DNA from: a virus
DNA: 64,000 bases
IMG/VR virus record: IMGVR_UViG_3300048587_000696
Coordinates: 20,878-84,877 of that record
Reading direction: 5' to 3' (one strand)
The position numbers and the translations under genes were made by a program. A model generated the notes under the pieces. It was not told the DNA's origin and did not search any database. It saw only the letters and a program-made list of their open reading frames with translations. This document shows positions 25,990-34,482 of this stretch, in pieces (position 1 is the first letter of the stretch; each line of letters begins with the position of its first letter).

Positions 25990-26019
25990 TCCGGCTCGAC
26001 GCGACGAGGACAGGGATAC

Positions 26020-26493
26020 TCAACTGAGCAGCACCACGCGCGGGGCGGGCAGGGACTTCTCTGCCAGGACCAGCAGCCCATCGAGGCGCGTCTGCATGTC
26101 GTCCAGCGACGTTTCCGCCTGCTGCCGGGTCTCCGGCGGGACCGTGCCGAGGTGCAGCTCCAGGTCGAGACTGGTGCGCATCTGCAGCTGCTCGCGACGG
26201 ATGTTGGAGTAGGTCTCCAGCCGCGCCAAATGCGCGTGGAAGCGCTCGATTGCGGTGTCGATATCGCTCGCGCCGGTGCGCTCCGTCAGCAGCGTTTCCA
26301 GCGCCGCGCGCTGGGTCCCGAGCTGTGTGACCGACGCGGCCAGCTGGGTCCGCTGCTCCTCCGTGACGTCCGGGTTTGCCGCCGTCGATGCCTGATAGGC
26401 CGAGACCTGCGCGTACTTCCCGCTCATCTGCTCGTACAGGTCCACGAGGGCCTTGAGTTCCTCGACCCGCGCGATGTATTGCTGCAGCCTCAT
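26020..26493 (-). CDS. Helical coiled-coil protein, 157 aa
   Basis: Unrecognised, almost entirely helical protein with heptad-like Leu spacing (LQQYIARVEELKALVDLYEQ, LETYSNIRREQLQMRTSLDL). The frame is open to 26613, but ATG 26493 has GGAG eight bases upstream, and the upstream part crosses the hairpin at 26563-26580, so the shorter start is used. It lies between the TM/histone-like gene and the resolvase. Confidence 0.6.
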   Translation of the reverse strand: MRLQQYIARVEELKALVDLYEQMSGKYAQVSAYQASTAANPDVTEEQRTQLAASVTQLGTQRAALETLLTERTGASDIDTAIERFHAHLARLETYSNIRREQLQMRTSLDLELHLGTVPPETRQQAETSLDDMQTRLDGLLVLAEKSLPAPRVVLLS

Positions 26494-26562
26494 GTAAGTC
26501 AGCTCCGACGTCTCAATGTGTGTAAGCACCCCGCCCATGGTGCGGGCGAGATTCTTCGGGGT

Positions 26563-26580
26563 GGGGGGCCGAAGCCCCCC
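26563..26580 (-). terminator. Perfect GC hairpin with TTCG tetraloop
   Basis: Minus-strand GGGGGGC-TTCG-GCCCCCC, a 7-bp perfect stem closed by a UUCG loop, lies between the gene ending at 26664 and the one starting at 26493. There is no U-tract, so it may be an RNA-stability or attenuation element. The gap 26494-26663 contains no gene. Confidence 0.5.
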
Positions 26581-26663
26581 TGGAGGACCACTTTTGCGCA
26601 TTGGATTGCCCACGTGAGTTGAGACCTAGCAGGCCCATCCGTGCGGCCTGAGAGCGGACCGCC

Positions 26664-27107
26664 CTATTCGGGCGAGCCCTTGCGCTTCGTGGTCGTTCGC
26701 TTCTTCGTCGTCTTCGGCTTCGCGGCCTTGACCGCCTTCACCGCCGCCCGCGCCTTGGCCGGTGCCACCGTCACCTTGGCCTTGCTCTTGGGAGCGGCCT
26801 TCTTGGGTGTCGTCGACGCCTTGCGCGCACGCGCCCGCGTCTTCGTCACCCCGGCCTCCGCCACTTCGTCAGGCGCCGCGGGCACCTTGCCCCACGGCTC
26901 CTTGCCTTCGCCCGCAGGGGGCGGCGGCGGGGGCGGAGGCGTCGCAGGCCCCGGAACCACCGGCGGGTTCGGCACGGGATCCCCGGTGCCGGGGTTCGTC
27001 GCGCGATAGCGCTCGCGGAGCAGTTCGGCCTCCGACTTCGTGCGCGGCCGAAAGGTCAAATACAGCCCCACCCCTCCGATAACGATCAGCGCAAGTGCTT
27101 CAATCAT
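26664..27107 (-). CDS. Membrane-anchored protein with histone H1-like basic tail, 147 aa
   Basis: An N-terminal membrane segment (IEALALIVIGGVGLYLTF, residues 2-19) is followed by a charged linker, a Pro/Gly-rich stretch with eight prolines in a row (about residues 55-65) and a Lys/Ala/Thr/Arg-rich tail (about 90-147, for example KASTTPKKAAPKSKAKV) like histone H1 or AlgP-type tails. Start ATG 27107 overlaps the previous gene as ATGA. A membrane-tethered DNA- or RNA-binding protein is inferred, perhaps anchoring phage DNA at the membrane. No family recognised. Confidence 0.7.
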   Translation of the reverse strand: MIEALALIVIGGVGLYLTFRPRTKSEAELLRERYRATNPGTGDPVPNPPVVPGPATPPPPPPPPAGEGKEPWGKVPAAPDEVAEAGVTKTRARARKASTTPKKAAPKSKAKVTVAPAKARAAVKAVKAAKPKTTKKRTTTKRKGSPE

Positions 27108-27298
27108 TCGACAAACTCCTCTTCGCCTTTCGGCGCCCGTAGTGACTTCTGTCGTCCAGCCCCGGCGCGCGCGTCCAGCACCGCGTCCGGCTCCCATCGT
27201 GCCCCGCAGTCGCCGCAGCGCAGCACCACCCAGCTGCCTCCCACGGGCACCGCATCCGTACTTCCGCAGAGGGGACAATCCTCGACCTGGGATTCCAC
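27104..27298 (-). CDS. Zinc-ribbon protein, 64 aa
   Basis: Two CxxC pairs, CPLCGS (residues 8-11) and CGDCGARW (about 28-31), form a zinc ribbon, with a basic C-terminal half. The start is GTG at 27298. It is the first gene after the promoter-like site at 27395-27420, with a leader of about 95 bases containing a small hairpin (GACGC/GCGTC). Such mini zinc ribbons often contact nucleic acid or RNA polymerase, but the role is unknown. Confidence 0.65.
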   Translation of the reverse strand: MESQVEDCPLCGSTDAVPVGGSWVVLRCGDCGARWEPDAVLDARAGAGRQKSLRAPKGEEEFVE

Positions 27299-27394
27299 GC
27301 GTGCTCTCGTCAGTTAGCGCCTTGACGCGCGATGCGTCGTTAGCTACCTTTATTGTGGGTCATCCTAGCCCACACCGGCAGCGTATACAGCAAC

Positions 27395-27420
27395 ATTCCC
27401 CGACCTTCCCGAGACCTTAC
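27395..27420 (-). promoter_or_regulatory. Phage promoter family GTAAGGT-N15-GAAT, site 3
   Basis: Minus-strand GTAAGGT (27420-27414), 15 bases, GAAT (27398-27395). The TAA stop of the upstream gene (27419-27417) is inside GTAAGGT. Downstream lie the zinc-ribbon, TM/basic, coiled-coil, RuvC-like, sigma-like and terminase genes, so this site could autoactivate the split sigma. Confidence 0.8.
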
Positions 27421-27695
27421 AAGTCGATGATCCGAAACTGGATGCCGCAATCCAGGCAGTGCAGCTCGCCCTCCCCGTCGTACGCCTCCTCGTCCAGCAT
27501 GACATGCACGCTCAGGCAGGCCAGGCACACCGGAGTTTCCGCAGGAACGTAGATCAATTCGCTGACGTACTTGGTCTCATCGTACATCCGCCGCACCAGT
27601 CGTCGTTCCCACACCCGCGGGTCCTTCTCGGACCGGCGCCAGATCATGGTCTGGCGCGCCTCGCCTCCCTGCGGCCCGAACGGGCCGGGCGTCAT
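27417..27695 (-). CDS. Zinc-binding protein downstream of DNA polymerase, 92 aa
   Basis: ATG 27695 overlaps the polymerase stop (ATGA). C-terminal Cys pairs CLACLSVHV and HCLDCG near residues 60-85 suggest a zinc ribbon. The N-terminal part is Arg/Trp-rich (MIWRRSEKDPRVWERRLVRR). Function unknown. Coupling to the polymerase suggests a replication accessory role. Its stop codon lies in the promoter at 27395-27420. Confidence 0.65.
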   Translation of the reverse strand: MTPGPFGPQGGEARQTMIWRRSEKDPRVWERRLVRRMYDETKYVSELIYVPAETPVCLACLSVHVMLDEEAYDGEGELHCLDCGIQFRIIDL

Positions 27696-30031
27696 GCGAC
27701 CTCTTTCATCCAGTACGGCACCACCCCATTCGAGCCCTTCGGGAACTCCGCCACCACCGGCACGTCGGGACAGTAGAACTTCCCCGCTTCCTCCATGCAG
27801 TGGCGCATCACGCCCGCCATTTCTTCGGCGATCGCGTCGTCCACTTCCGCCACGATTTCGTCGTGGACCATGTTCACAATGAACGCCTGGTCCTGCCACC
27901 CGCGATCGTCAATCTCCCGCTGGATCAAGCACGCGGCAGCCTTGGTCATCGTTGCCGAACCGCCCTGAATCGGCGCATTTGCGCCTTCGGTGTACGTCCC
28001 CTTCGCGTCCTCAGGAAAGAAGCGCAGCCGCCCGCACGGGGCGCGCACCCAGCTCACGGATCCGCCCGCCACCTGGTCCCAAATCTTGGGTCCCTTCCCC
28101 TTCGGGTCGGCCGCGTCAGAGCAGGCGTTCTGGAACTCCAGGATCCGCTCGTGGACCTCGAAGAACCGCTTGTGCATCTTGCGCGCGTCCTCCATGGTCG
28201 GCGCAGGAACGTGTCCCGCCACGATCGCGTCCACCATGCCCAGCGTGAGCTGGTCCCGGAGCTTCGGGACGCCCGATCGATACGCCATGGAGAGCACGAT
28301 GGCCTTGAAGTACTGGCGCTCGAGCTTACCCTCCGGGGTCGACAGGTCCGGGCGATGGCCCAGCATGGCCTCGGCCACGGCGAGGTACAGGTCGTCGTTG
28401 TCCAGGTACGTCCGCAAATACGTCGGATCCTTGGACAGCTGGGCGAGCAGTCGGGGCTCCTGCTGGGAATAGTCAGCGATCACGTAGCTCCGCCCCGGCG
28501 CGGGCCGGAAACACGCACGGTACCGGGGGTCCCCAGGGATCTGCTGCAGATTCGGGCTCATGCTGAGCCGCCCCGTATTGGTCGTGGCCTGGTGCACTTC
28601 CGTGTGCACACGGCCAGTGTCTGACCGCACATTCTTGCGCAGCCACTCAATACCAAACGACGACACGCGCTGGTCGAACTTGGAGTACCGAATCAACAGA
28701 TCCACGAGGTCCACCGGGAGCTGTCCGCGCGCCTTCCGCAGCTGCAGCGACTTCTTGTCCGCATCCGTCAGGATGCAGAACCGGTCTTCCGGCAGCACCC
28801 AGTCCGGAATCTGCTCAGGACTGACCTTCCGTCCCCGGGAGGCCTGAGCTTCCACCCACTCCGAGCCGTGCCCCTGCTTCAGGCGCAGCAGCTCGTCCGT
28901 GTCGGCGACGATCTGGTGCTCCCAGCCGATCTGCCCGCAGTGCCCCTTGATTGCCCATCGGATCTGCTCCGAGCTGGAGTAGTTGACCGGCTTCGCCAGT
29001 CGGGGGTACAGCGGGCGCGCCTTATGCTCGTCCGTGTCGAACAAATCGACCTGGTGGGTCAGCGGGCGCACGAACTCGTCCAGCGCCTGCTCGGTCTTGG
29101 CCAGCTCGGAAATGGCTTCCTGGTACAAGGCCCGCCAGGCGGCACGATCGATCCCGATGCCCTGGTGCTCGAGCTCCCCCAAGACCGGGATCAGGTCCAT
29201 CTCCACCTTGATCACCCCCCGCAGCCCGCGCTCCTCGATCAGCTTCCGCTGCGCGGCCGCGATCACGAAGGGGTACACCACGTCCGTCGCCGCGTAGGCG
29301 ATCTGGCGCAGCGTGTGCTCGCCTGGCGGCGTGGCGTAGAACGACACCCGCAAGTCCTTGTCCTTGTCGATGTCCAGTCCGGTATACCGATCCATCAGCG
29401 ACCACATCGAGCACAGCTTGTAGGCCGAGCGCTCTTCCCCCTTCCCCGGCGCGGACCCCTTCGGGGAGAGCAGTCCAGCGCGGATGACCATCTCGGCCAC
29501 CTGCGTGTCCGCCAACTGCCGCGCGCGTACACCGTACTGCGCCCGCAGGAAACGGTATTCGAATCGAATGTTCTGGCCCAGCTTGGTCACGGCCCGCGAT
29601 TCGATGACCGCGAAGATCGCGGCCAGATCGTCCGCGGTGAAGCAACGCACGTCCAGCACCACCGCGTGTGGGTCGCCCTCGGCCGGTCGCTCAACGCCCA
29701 GCTGAAGCGTGGCAATCTTGGCGTCCAGGGCGTTCAGCCCCGACGTTTCCAAGTCCAAGGCGACCACGCGGTGCTTCAGCACCCACGCCAGCACCGCAGG
29801 CAATTCCACGGGACGCGTGACGTACCAGTACCGCACATCCGCGCGGGTCTCGGTCGAGAGCGGCAAGTCGAGCCACAACTGCAACGGGGTCGTGTCCCCG
29901 GCAGGCTCCACCCGCTGGCAGACGTGCCCGTGCGCGGCGAGATCCGCCCGCTGGGCGTCGAGGTCAAAAGTCAGTGAGAGGATGGGTTTCTCCAGCGAAA
30001 AGGTCAGACGGCACGGCCCGCTGCATGGCAT
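27692..30031 (-). CDS. Family A DNA polymerase with 3'-5' exonuclease, about 779 aa
   Basis: Replicative polymerase. The DEDD exonuclease motif ExoI VVALDLETSGLN and the ExoIII-like YAATDVVYPFVI lie in the first 270 residues. Polymerase motif A is YVIADYSQQEPRLLAQL, motif B QYFKAIVLSMAYRSG, motif C VNMVHDEIVAEV. There is no 5'-3' nuclease domain, so the length is similar to T7-type polymerases (704). The start is uncertain. ATG 30031 overlaps the primase-helicase gene by 68 bases, and GTG 29911 would remove the first 40 residues without touching the exonuclease motifs. It is co-transcribed with the primase-helicase. Confidence 0.9.
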   Translation of the reverse strand: MPCSGPCRLTFSLEKPILSLTFDLDAQRADLAAHGHVCQRVEPAGDTTPLQLWLDLPLSTETRADVRYWYVTRPVELPAVLAWVLKHRVVALDLETSGLNALDAKIATLQLGVERPAEGDPHAVVLDVRCFTADDLAAIFAVIESRAVTKLGQNIRFEYRFLRAQYGVRARQLADTQVAEMVIRAGLLSPKGSAPGKGEERSAYKLCSMWSLMDRYTGLDIDKDKDLRVSFYATPPGEHTLRQIAYAATDVVYPFVIAAAQRKLIEERGLRGVIKVEMDLIPVLGELEHQGIGIDRAAWRALYQEAISELAKTEQALDEFVRPLTHQVDLFDTDEHKARPLYPRLAKPVNYSSSEQIRWAIKGHCGQIGWEHQIVADTDELLRLKQGHGSEWVEAQASRGRKVSPEQIPDWVLPEDRFCILTDADKKSLQLRKARGQLPVDLVDLLIRYSKFDQRVSSFGIEWLRKNVRSDTGRVHTEVHQATTNTGRLSMSPNLQQIPGDPRYRACFRPAPGRSYVIADYSQQEPRLLAQLSKDPTYLRTYLDNDDLYLAVAEAMLGHRPDLSTPEGKLERQYFKAIVLSMAYRSGVPKLRDQLTLGMVDAIVAGHVPAPTMEDARKMHKRFFEVHERILEFQNACSDAADPKGKGPKIWDQVAGGSVSWVRAPCGRLRFFPEDAKGTYTEGANAPIQGGSATMTKAAACLIQREIDDRGWQDQAFIVNMVHDEIVAEVDDAIAEEMAGVMRHCMEEAGKFYCPDVPVVAEFPKGSNGVVPYWMKEVA

Positions 30032-32012
30032 CAGGCGCGACTTCAAAGCGCGACACGGCTTGGTGCAGCAGCAGGTCGATCGCCACTCCGGCTTCGCCCT
30101 CCCGCTGCTTCACGATGGTCAGCTTGCGTTGCGACACAGCGCCGGGGGTGCGCTCGCCCGTCAGGATCAGCGCCACGTCTGCATCCGCCTCGATGCGCCC
30201 CGTGCCCTTGAACCAGTTGATGGCCGGTTCGTCATTGGCTTCTTTGTTCCGCGACACCTGGGAGAACAACACCACCGACTGGCGCAGCACCTTGGCCATG
30301 TACTTGAACTCGGCGGACAGCCGGGTCAGGCGGTCATAGTCACTGGCGCCCTCAACCCCGGTCGAAGTAGCGAACTGCAGGTAGTCCATGAACACGACCA
30401 TCGGCTGCGCCAGCGCCAGGCGCTCACGCAGGATCGTGTCCTCCAGCAGATTCATGATCAGGTCCGGTTGGGCCGCGGAGTAGTGCGTGTAGATCGGCAG
30501 CCCGGTCAGCCGCGCCGCAGCGGCCGTCACCTCCGCGTCCTCCTCCGGCGTCAACGGCATTGGGTGCCCTGCCCACATCCGCTCGCCGCGAATCGCTCGC
30601 GAATCCACGCCGGACATCCGCGCCAACAGGCGCTCCTCGAAGCCCTCCTGGCCGGTCTCGGCGCTGAACAGCAGCACCGGCACGCCCCGCTCGGCCAAGG
30701 ACACGGCCGCATCGACCATCAAGGAGGTCTTGCCGATCGAGGGCAACGAGCCCACCACCGTCAACTCCTTCGGACGCAGTCGCGTGTACCGGTCCAGTCC
30801 CGCGATGCCCCACGTCGCTCCCGTAGGCACTTCGCCCCGGTTCCGCCGCCGCATCCGGTCCAGCGATCCAGCGTAGTTGGAGTGGATCATGGGTTCGTTG
30901 GTGTCCTGCACCAGCGACAGCAGATCCGGGTTCCCTCGGTGGTACGGCGCCCCGCTCGGGCACGCCTTGCATGCCTTCGAGGGGAAGTGCTCGCGGATGT
31001 ACGCACAGCCCACGGGCGAGTGCCGCAGGGCTTGCGTGAACTTGTCGTCCGTTTCCTTGGGGGAGTAGGAGGGGTGGCCTTGGCTCACCAAGTGCGCCGC
31101 CTCGCGCCCGTGCTGGAAGCACGTGAGCTGCTGGATAGCCGCATACCACTCGGGTTCCTTCAGCCGGTGCTGTTCCGTAAACGCGTGCGCCATGAAGCTG
31201 CACCCGAAGTCCGAAATGAGCTTCAGCACCCCACGCTGCGGGTTCGCTGGGCGCCCGCGCGGTTCAGTTTCGCCCCACTCCACGACTTCACGCGGGGCCT
31301 CGTCGTACAGGCGCGTTTCAGTCGGCTGCTTCGCCTCGGGGGGAATCGCCCGCACCAAGACGTTGATCATCTCCCGGGTGTTCAGGTACACCTGGGCGCA
31401 AAAGTCCTCGGGATCCAGCGGTTCGAAGGTGTCACGGTGGAGAAAAACACTCGCCCCTCCTGGCACCCCCGGACCCAGCGCGCTGGCCCATCCCGCCGGG
31501 GCCTGAGCCCCGAAAAACGGCAGCGCAATCAGATTCCCGTAGGGCTTGGTCTCGCTCACGGTGGTCTGGACAGGGTACATCCGGTCGAAGCTCTCCGCGT
31601 CCAGCAACAGCGGCCGCAGCGCCCGCCGCACGTCCACCGCCGGGACGGGCTGGTCGAAAAACCCCCAAATGTGCAACCCACGGCCCGAACGGGACTGCTC
31701 GAGATAGCATTGCAGTCCGGCGGATTCAAAGGCGTCGAGCTGCTTTGACGCCTGATCCAGCACGTCGGTGCCGTCGCTGTCCGTGTCAAAGTCCAGCGCA
31801 AACCACCACACCGTCGAGTCCGGCAAGAGCTGGTAGCGCCCGAGCAGCTGCTCTCCTGCGAGGTGCCCACGGACGGCCTCGGCGGTCAGACCATCCTTCA
31901 CCAGGACGTACCCCACCTTGCCGTTCACGCTGTCCTTCTTCGGGAACGCGCGCGCGTACACCTCGGTACGTCCGTTGAACAGTCGCAGGGTTGACTCAAT
32001 CAGCTCTGACAC
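29964..32012 (-). CDS. Primase (AEP-like)-DnaB-type helicase fusion, about 682 aa
   Basis: Opens DNA and primes synthesis at the fork. The N-terminal 230 residues resemble archaeo-eukaryotic primase/prim-pol domains: WWFALDFDTDSDGTD (metal-binding DxD), YLEQSRSGRGLHIWGFF (SxxH-type) and KPYGNLIALPFFG. Cys/His residues in the middle (CAYIREHFPSKACKACP) could form a zinc site. The C-terminal RecA-like helicase domain has Walker A VGSLPSIGKTSLM and Walker B MVVFMDYLQFA, then SQVSRNKEAND and RIEADADVALIL, as in DnaB. GTG 32012 after GGGGGC is preferred to the ORF end at 32063 because the promoter site lies at 32043-32068. Confidence 0.85.
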   Translation of the reverse strand: MSELIESTLRLFNGRTEVYARAFPKKDSVNGKVGYVLVKDGLTAEAVRGHLAGEQLLGRYQLLPDSTVWWFALDFDTDSDGTDVLDQASKQLDAFESAGLQCYLEQSRSGRGLHIWGFFDQPVPAVDVRRALRPLLLDAESFDRMYPVQTTVSETKPYGNLIALPFFGAQAPAGWASALGPGVPGGASVFLHRDTFEPLDPEDFCAQVYLNTREMINVLVRAIPPEAKQPTETRLYDEAPREVVEWGETEPRGRPANPQRGVLKLISDFGCSFMAHAFTEQHRLKEPEWYAAIQQLTCFQHGREAAHLVSQGHPSYSPKETDDKFTQALRHSPVGCAYIREHFPSKACKACPSGAPYHRGNPDLLSLVQDTNEPMIHSNYAGSLDRMRRRNRGEVPTGATWGIAGLDRYTRLRPKELTVVGSLPSIGKTSLMVDAAVSLAERGVPVLLFSAETGQEGFEERLLARMSGVDSRAIRGERMWAGHPMPLTPEEDAEVTAAAARLTGLPIYTHYSAAQPDLIMNLLEDTILRERLALAQPMVVFMDYLQFATSTGVEGASDYDRLTRLSAEFKYMAKVLRQSVVLFSQVSRNKEANDEPAINWFKGTGRIEADADVALILTGERTPGAVSQRKLTIVKQREGEAGVAIDLLLHQAVSRFEVAPDAMQRAVPSDLFAGETHPLTDF

Positions 32013-32042
32013 ATGCCCCCAAGCAGAAGTGGCCCACCTCGC

Positions 32043-32068
32043 GTTCCGCGAAGTGGACCACACCTTAC
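32043..32068 (-). promoter_or_regulatory. Phage promoter family GTAAGGT-N15-GAAC, site 4
   Basis: Minus-strand GTAAGGT (32068-32062), 15 bases, GAAC (32046-32043), 31 bases before the GTG of the primase-helicase gene. It drives the primase-helicase/polymerase operon. Confidence 0.82.
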
Positions 32069-32086
32069 CCCGGGACCAGCGGCCGG

Positions 32087-32542
32087 TTAGATCGGCGCTG
32101 TCACCCGCACCACAAGGCTGTCTGCGCCAGGCACCACCAGATCATCGATCTTCATCCAGAACGCGCGACTCTTGGGGTTCTTCGTCTCCCACGTGTTGAT
32201 GCGCGTCCACGCCGTCGCCACCACCTGCACCGAGTCTCCGTACGCGCCCGTCCACACAATCTTTGCTTCCTTGCCGTTCGGCACGGGCACCGGCTGGCCG
32301 CCGAGGGTGATCACCCAGCGACAGCTGTTCACCGACGGATTGGCCGCCTGCCACGCCGCCGTGCCGCAGTCAATCGAGCGAGCCACCGTGGTGTCCGCCG
32401 CCGTCAGCATCGCACGCACCGGAAGCTCCGGCGTGTTCGGGACCACGACCGGCACCGGCTTGGGCGTCGGCTCAGGACGGGCTGCGCCCGTACAGCCGAT
32501 GACCAGCGCCGCGACCGCGAAGTACGAGAAAAACTTACGCAT
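32087..32542 (-). CDS. Phage lipoprotein, 151 aa
   Basis: N-terminal MRKFFSYFAVAALVIGCTG is a signal sequence with a lipobox ending at Cys17, followed by a Pro-rich spacer and a beta-rich outer domain with two further Cys (CGTAAW, SCRW). It should be exported and lipid-anchored. It is encoded directly after the holin-like gene (TAATG overlap), so an outer-membrane spanin or a superinfection-exclusion lipoprotein is plausible. I see no inner-membrane spanin partner. Confidence 0.75.
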   Translation of the reverse strand: MRKFFSYFAVAALVIGCTGAARPEPTPKPVPVVVPNTPELPVRAMLTAADTTVARSIDCGTAAWQAANPSVNSCRWVITLGGQPVPVPNGKEAKIVWTGAYGDSVQVVATAWTRINTWETKNPKSRAFWMKIDDLVVPGADSLVVRVTAPI

Positions 32543-33063
32543 TACAGCTTCCCCTTTCGTGAAAATGAGCTCAGACTACCGGGCTGAGCGTTCGGCTGCG
32601 TCCGGGACAGCCGGAACGCCAGCGCCGTCGGGCCGGAGGCCGCCACAGCGCCCACCAGCAGAGCCGCGCCCATCTCGAGCAACTCAGGGCTCGCCTCGCC
32701 GCCAATCCACCGCACAGCTGCCAGGACGATCGCTGCCGCCAAAGCGTTCAGGCCGCGCTTCGACCAATCTCCCAGAGCCGCCACAGGGCGAATAAAGGAC
32801 GCCAGGTACACCAGCACCGTCGCGAGCGCCGCAGCAATCGGATACTGGTACTTGATGAACAGCGCCTGCAACTGCTCCTGGAAGCTCAGGGCGGGCAGCA
32901 CAGCCCCTGCGCTGTCCGCGGCGGCCGCAACGATGACCGTGTCCTGGGCGGACAGCAGTGTCGGAATCCCCGCCGCTGTGGCCAACACCACGCACACCGC
33001 CAGCACCCCGGCCACCAGCAAGGCCTTCTTCATGGCGATCAGCGCCTGCAGATTACGGGTCAT
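32542..33063 (-). CDS. Holin-like membrane protein, 173 aa
   Basis: Start ATG 33063 with AAGGAG five bases upstream. Three or four hydrophobic segments: ALLVAGVLAVCVVLATAAGI (residues about 14-33, possibly a cleaved signal), YPIAAALATVLVYLASFI, LNALAAAIVLAAVRWI and LLEMGAALLVGAVAASG. The C-terminus is basic (FSRKGKL). Size, topology and the adjacent lipoprotein suggest a holin, although the endolysin gene is 16 kb upstream. A membrane tail-fibre accessory protein cannot be excluded. Confidence 0.6.
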   Translation of the reverse strand: MTRNLQALIAMKKALLVAGVLAVCVVLATAAGIPTLLSAQDTVIVAAAADSAGAVLPALSFQEQLQALFIKYQYPIAAALATVLVYLASFIRPVAALGDWSKRGLNALAAAIVLAAVRWIGGEASPELLEMGAALLVGAVAASGPTALAFRLSRTQPNAQPGSLSSFSRKGKL

Positions 33064-33093
33064 ACACACTCCTTCGAGTAGGGTCCCAATAGC

Positions 33094-33119
33094 GTCCCTC
33101 GAGTAGACAAGGACCTTAC
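33094..33119 (-). promoter_or_regulatory. Phage promoter family GTAAGGT-N15-GGAC, site 5
   Basis: Minus-strand GTAAGGT (33119-33113), 15 bases, GGAC (33097-33094), 31 bases before the holin-like gene. It is the only one of the nine with GG instead of GA in the downstream box, so it may be weaker. Confidence 0.75.
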
Positions 33120-33166
33120 GTCCACTCCCATAGGTCGGCAGCAACAGGTACCAATCGCACGCCCGC

Positions 33167-33838
33167 CTACGGCCGGACCGCAATAGTCGCCCCCAACACC
33201 CAGCCGGTGCCTGTACGAGAAAACGTGTCCACGTCGAACGCCGCGACTTCGCTCTCCGCCGCGGCCGCCGCGACGCCGATGTTGACCCCGCCCTGTGAGA
33301 CCTGGTACAACGGACAATTCGCGGGGTACGCGCTGACCGTGTCGCTGCCATTTGCCCAGGCGTAGGCCGCGACCCAGAGCGTCTTCTCCACATCCCACCC
33401 CGCCGGGTTAAACGACGGCAGGTTCAGATCGCTATTGAAGTTGTCAAATTGCCCCGTCGTGACAGCAACGTCCGACAGCGTCCCGCCCCAGCTAGTGATC
33501 CGATGCGCGACATAGGCGACACGCGCCCCGGCGCTCAGCGTCAACCCGACCGTCCCTCCCTCACCTCCCGTAGCCACCCGCGCGTACACGGTCAGTTGCA
33601 CCACTGAGTTGCTGTTCCAGGTGACCAGTTGTGTCCAGTCCGCGACCGTTGCCGTGGCCGTCCCAGCGTTCGCGATGATCAGCAGCAGCAGCTGCCCGGA
33701 GGCAATGCCTGACGGCAGGTCAAGGGTGTGCGACGTCAGCCCCGCAGATTCGTAATCGGACACCGACGCCGCGACCAGCGGGAAACCACTGCCCACCGGC
33801 GCCCCCGCACCCCACCCGAACGCCTGAATCCCGAGCAT
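33167..33838 (-). CDS. Fibre-cluster beta-sandwich protein, paralogue A, 223 aa
   Basis: Begins at ATG 33838 overlapping the TAA of the preceding fibre gene (TAATG). The Thr/Ser/Val/Gly-rich sequence has a 'HTLDLPSGIASGQLLLLIIA' strand pair followed by W-containing strands and ends GWVLGATIAVRP. The same outline (LPSGIVTGELLLLAF...W..) occurs in the genes at 34483-35163 and 37872-38537. All three encode likely beta-sandwich virion surface domains, possibly carbohydrate binding. Exact function unknown. Confidence 0.6.
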   Translation of the reverse strand: MLGIQAFGWGAGAPVGSGFPLVAASVSDYESAGLTSHTLDLPSGIASGQLLLLIIANAGTATATVADWTQLVTWNSNSVVQLTVYARVATGGEGGTVGLTLSAGARVAYVAHRITSWGGTLSDVAVTTGQFDNFNSDLNLPSFNPAGWDVEKTLWVAAYAWANGSDTVSAYPANCPLYQVSQGGVNIGVAAAAAESEVAAFDVDTFSRTGTGWVLGATIAVRP

Positions 33839-34416
33839 TACGACTGGCTCAGGTAGCTGACATACCACGTGGCACCCGCCACCAGCGACACGAGGTTGTA
33901 GATCCGCACTTCCCCGCTCGGGATCGGGACCGCAGGGGCACCCGCCGCCATGTAATTCGCATTCGTGATTGCGAACGTCGCCGTGCCATTTCCCGTCACC
34001 ACCACGGTCAGGCGCGCACCCCGCCCCGAGGCGGGCGGGTTCGTCACGGTCATCGTCGCGTTGCCCGTCAGGGTACAGGTCGCGACGTTGCCGAGCGTGT
34101 AGTCCGCGTTGAAGGCCCCCGTGACGTTTCCGATCGCGTTGACCTTTTCCGCGTAGTCGGTGAGATACGCACGGGACAGTTCATTGTCCTGCAGCGCCGC
34201 CGTACCGCTCACCGTCAATCCGACCAGCGTACCCACGCTCGTGAGCGACGACGCCGTCACGCCCGCCGCCAGCGTGGCACCAGTGAGGGCGCCCGCATCA
34301 CCAGCCGCCACGAGCTTGATCCAAGCCCCGCGCGCTGTACTGTACGCCCACGTCGCGCCATTGGCGGTATAGGTCTGCCCATTGGTGGGCGCGGACGGAA
34401 AATCAAGAACAGCCAT
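33838..34416 (-). CDS. Short tail-fibre protein, 192 aa
   Basis: N-terminus MAVLDFPSAPTNGQTYTANG then TWAYSTARGAW, a motif found at the start of many phage fibre proteins and shared with the 765-residue fibre at 35160-37457. The middle ALTGATLAAGVTASSLTSVG is also shared. It lacks the long repeat body, so it looks like a minimal version of the large fibres. It ends in a beta-rich tip. Confidence 0.65.
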   Translation of the reverse strand: MAVLDFPSAPTNGQTYTANGATWAYSTARGAWIKLVAAGDAGALTGATLAAGVTASSLTSVGTLVGLTVSGTAALQDNELSRAYLTDYAEKVNAIGNVTGAFNADYTLGNVATCTLTGNATMTVTNPPASGRGARLTVVVTGNGTATFAITNANYMAAGAPAVPIPSGEVRIYNLVSLVAGATWYVSYLSQS

Positions 34417-34482
34417 ACAGTCTCCTCACAGTTGTCCCGCGCTCCACACACCCGCCATGCCCGCACAAGCCGACCCTCGGGG

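Noticed and set aside
27340-27528. Minus-strand 62-codon frame across the promoter at 27395-27420
   Set aside because: It overlaps the zinc-protein gene in another frame and would cover the promoter. There is no ribosome-binding site.
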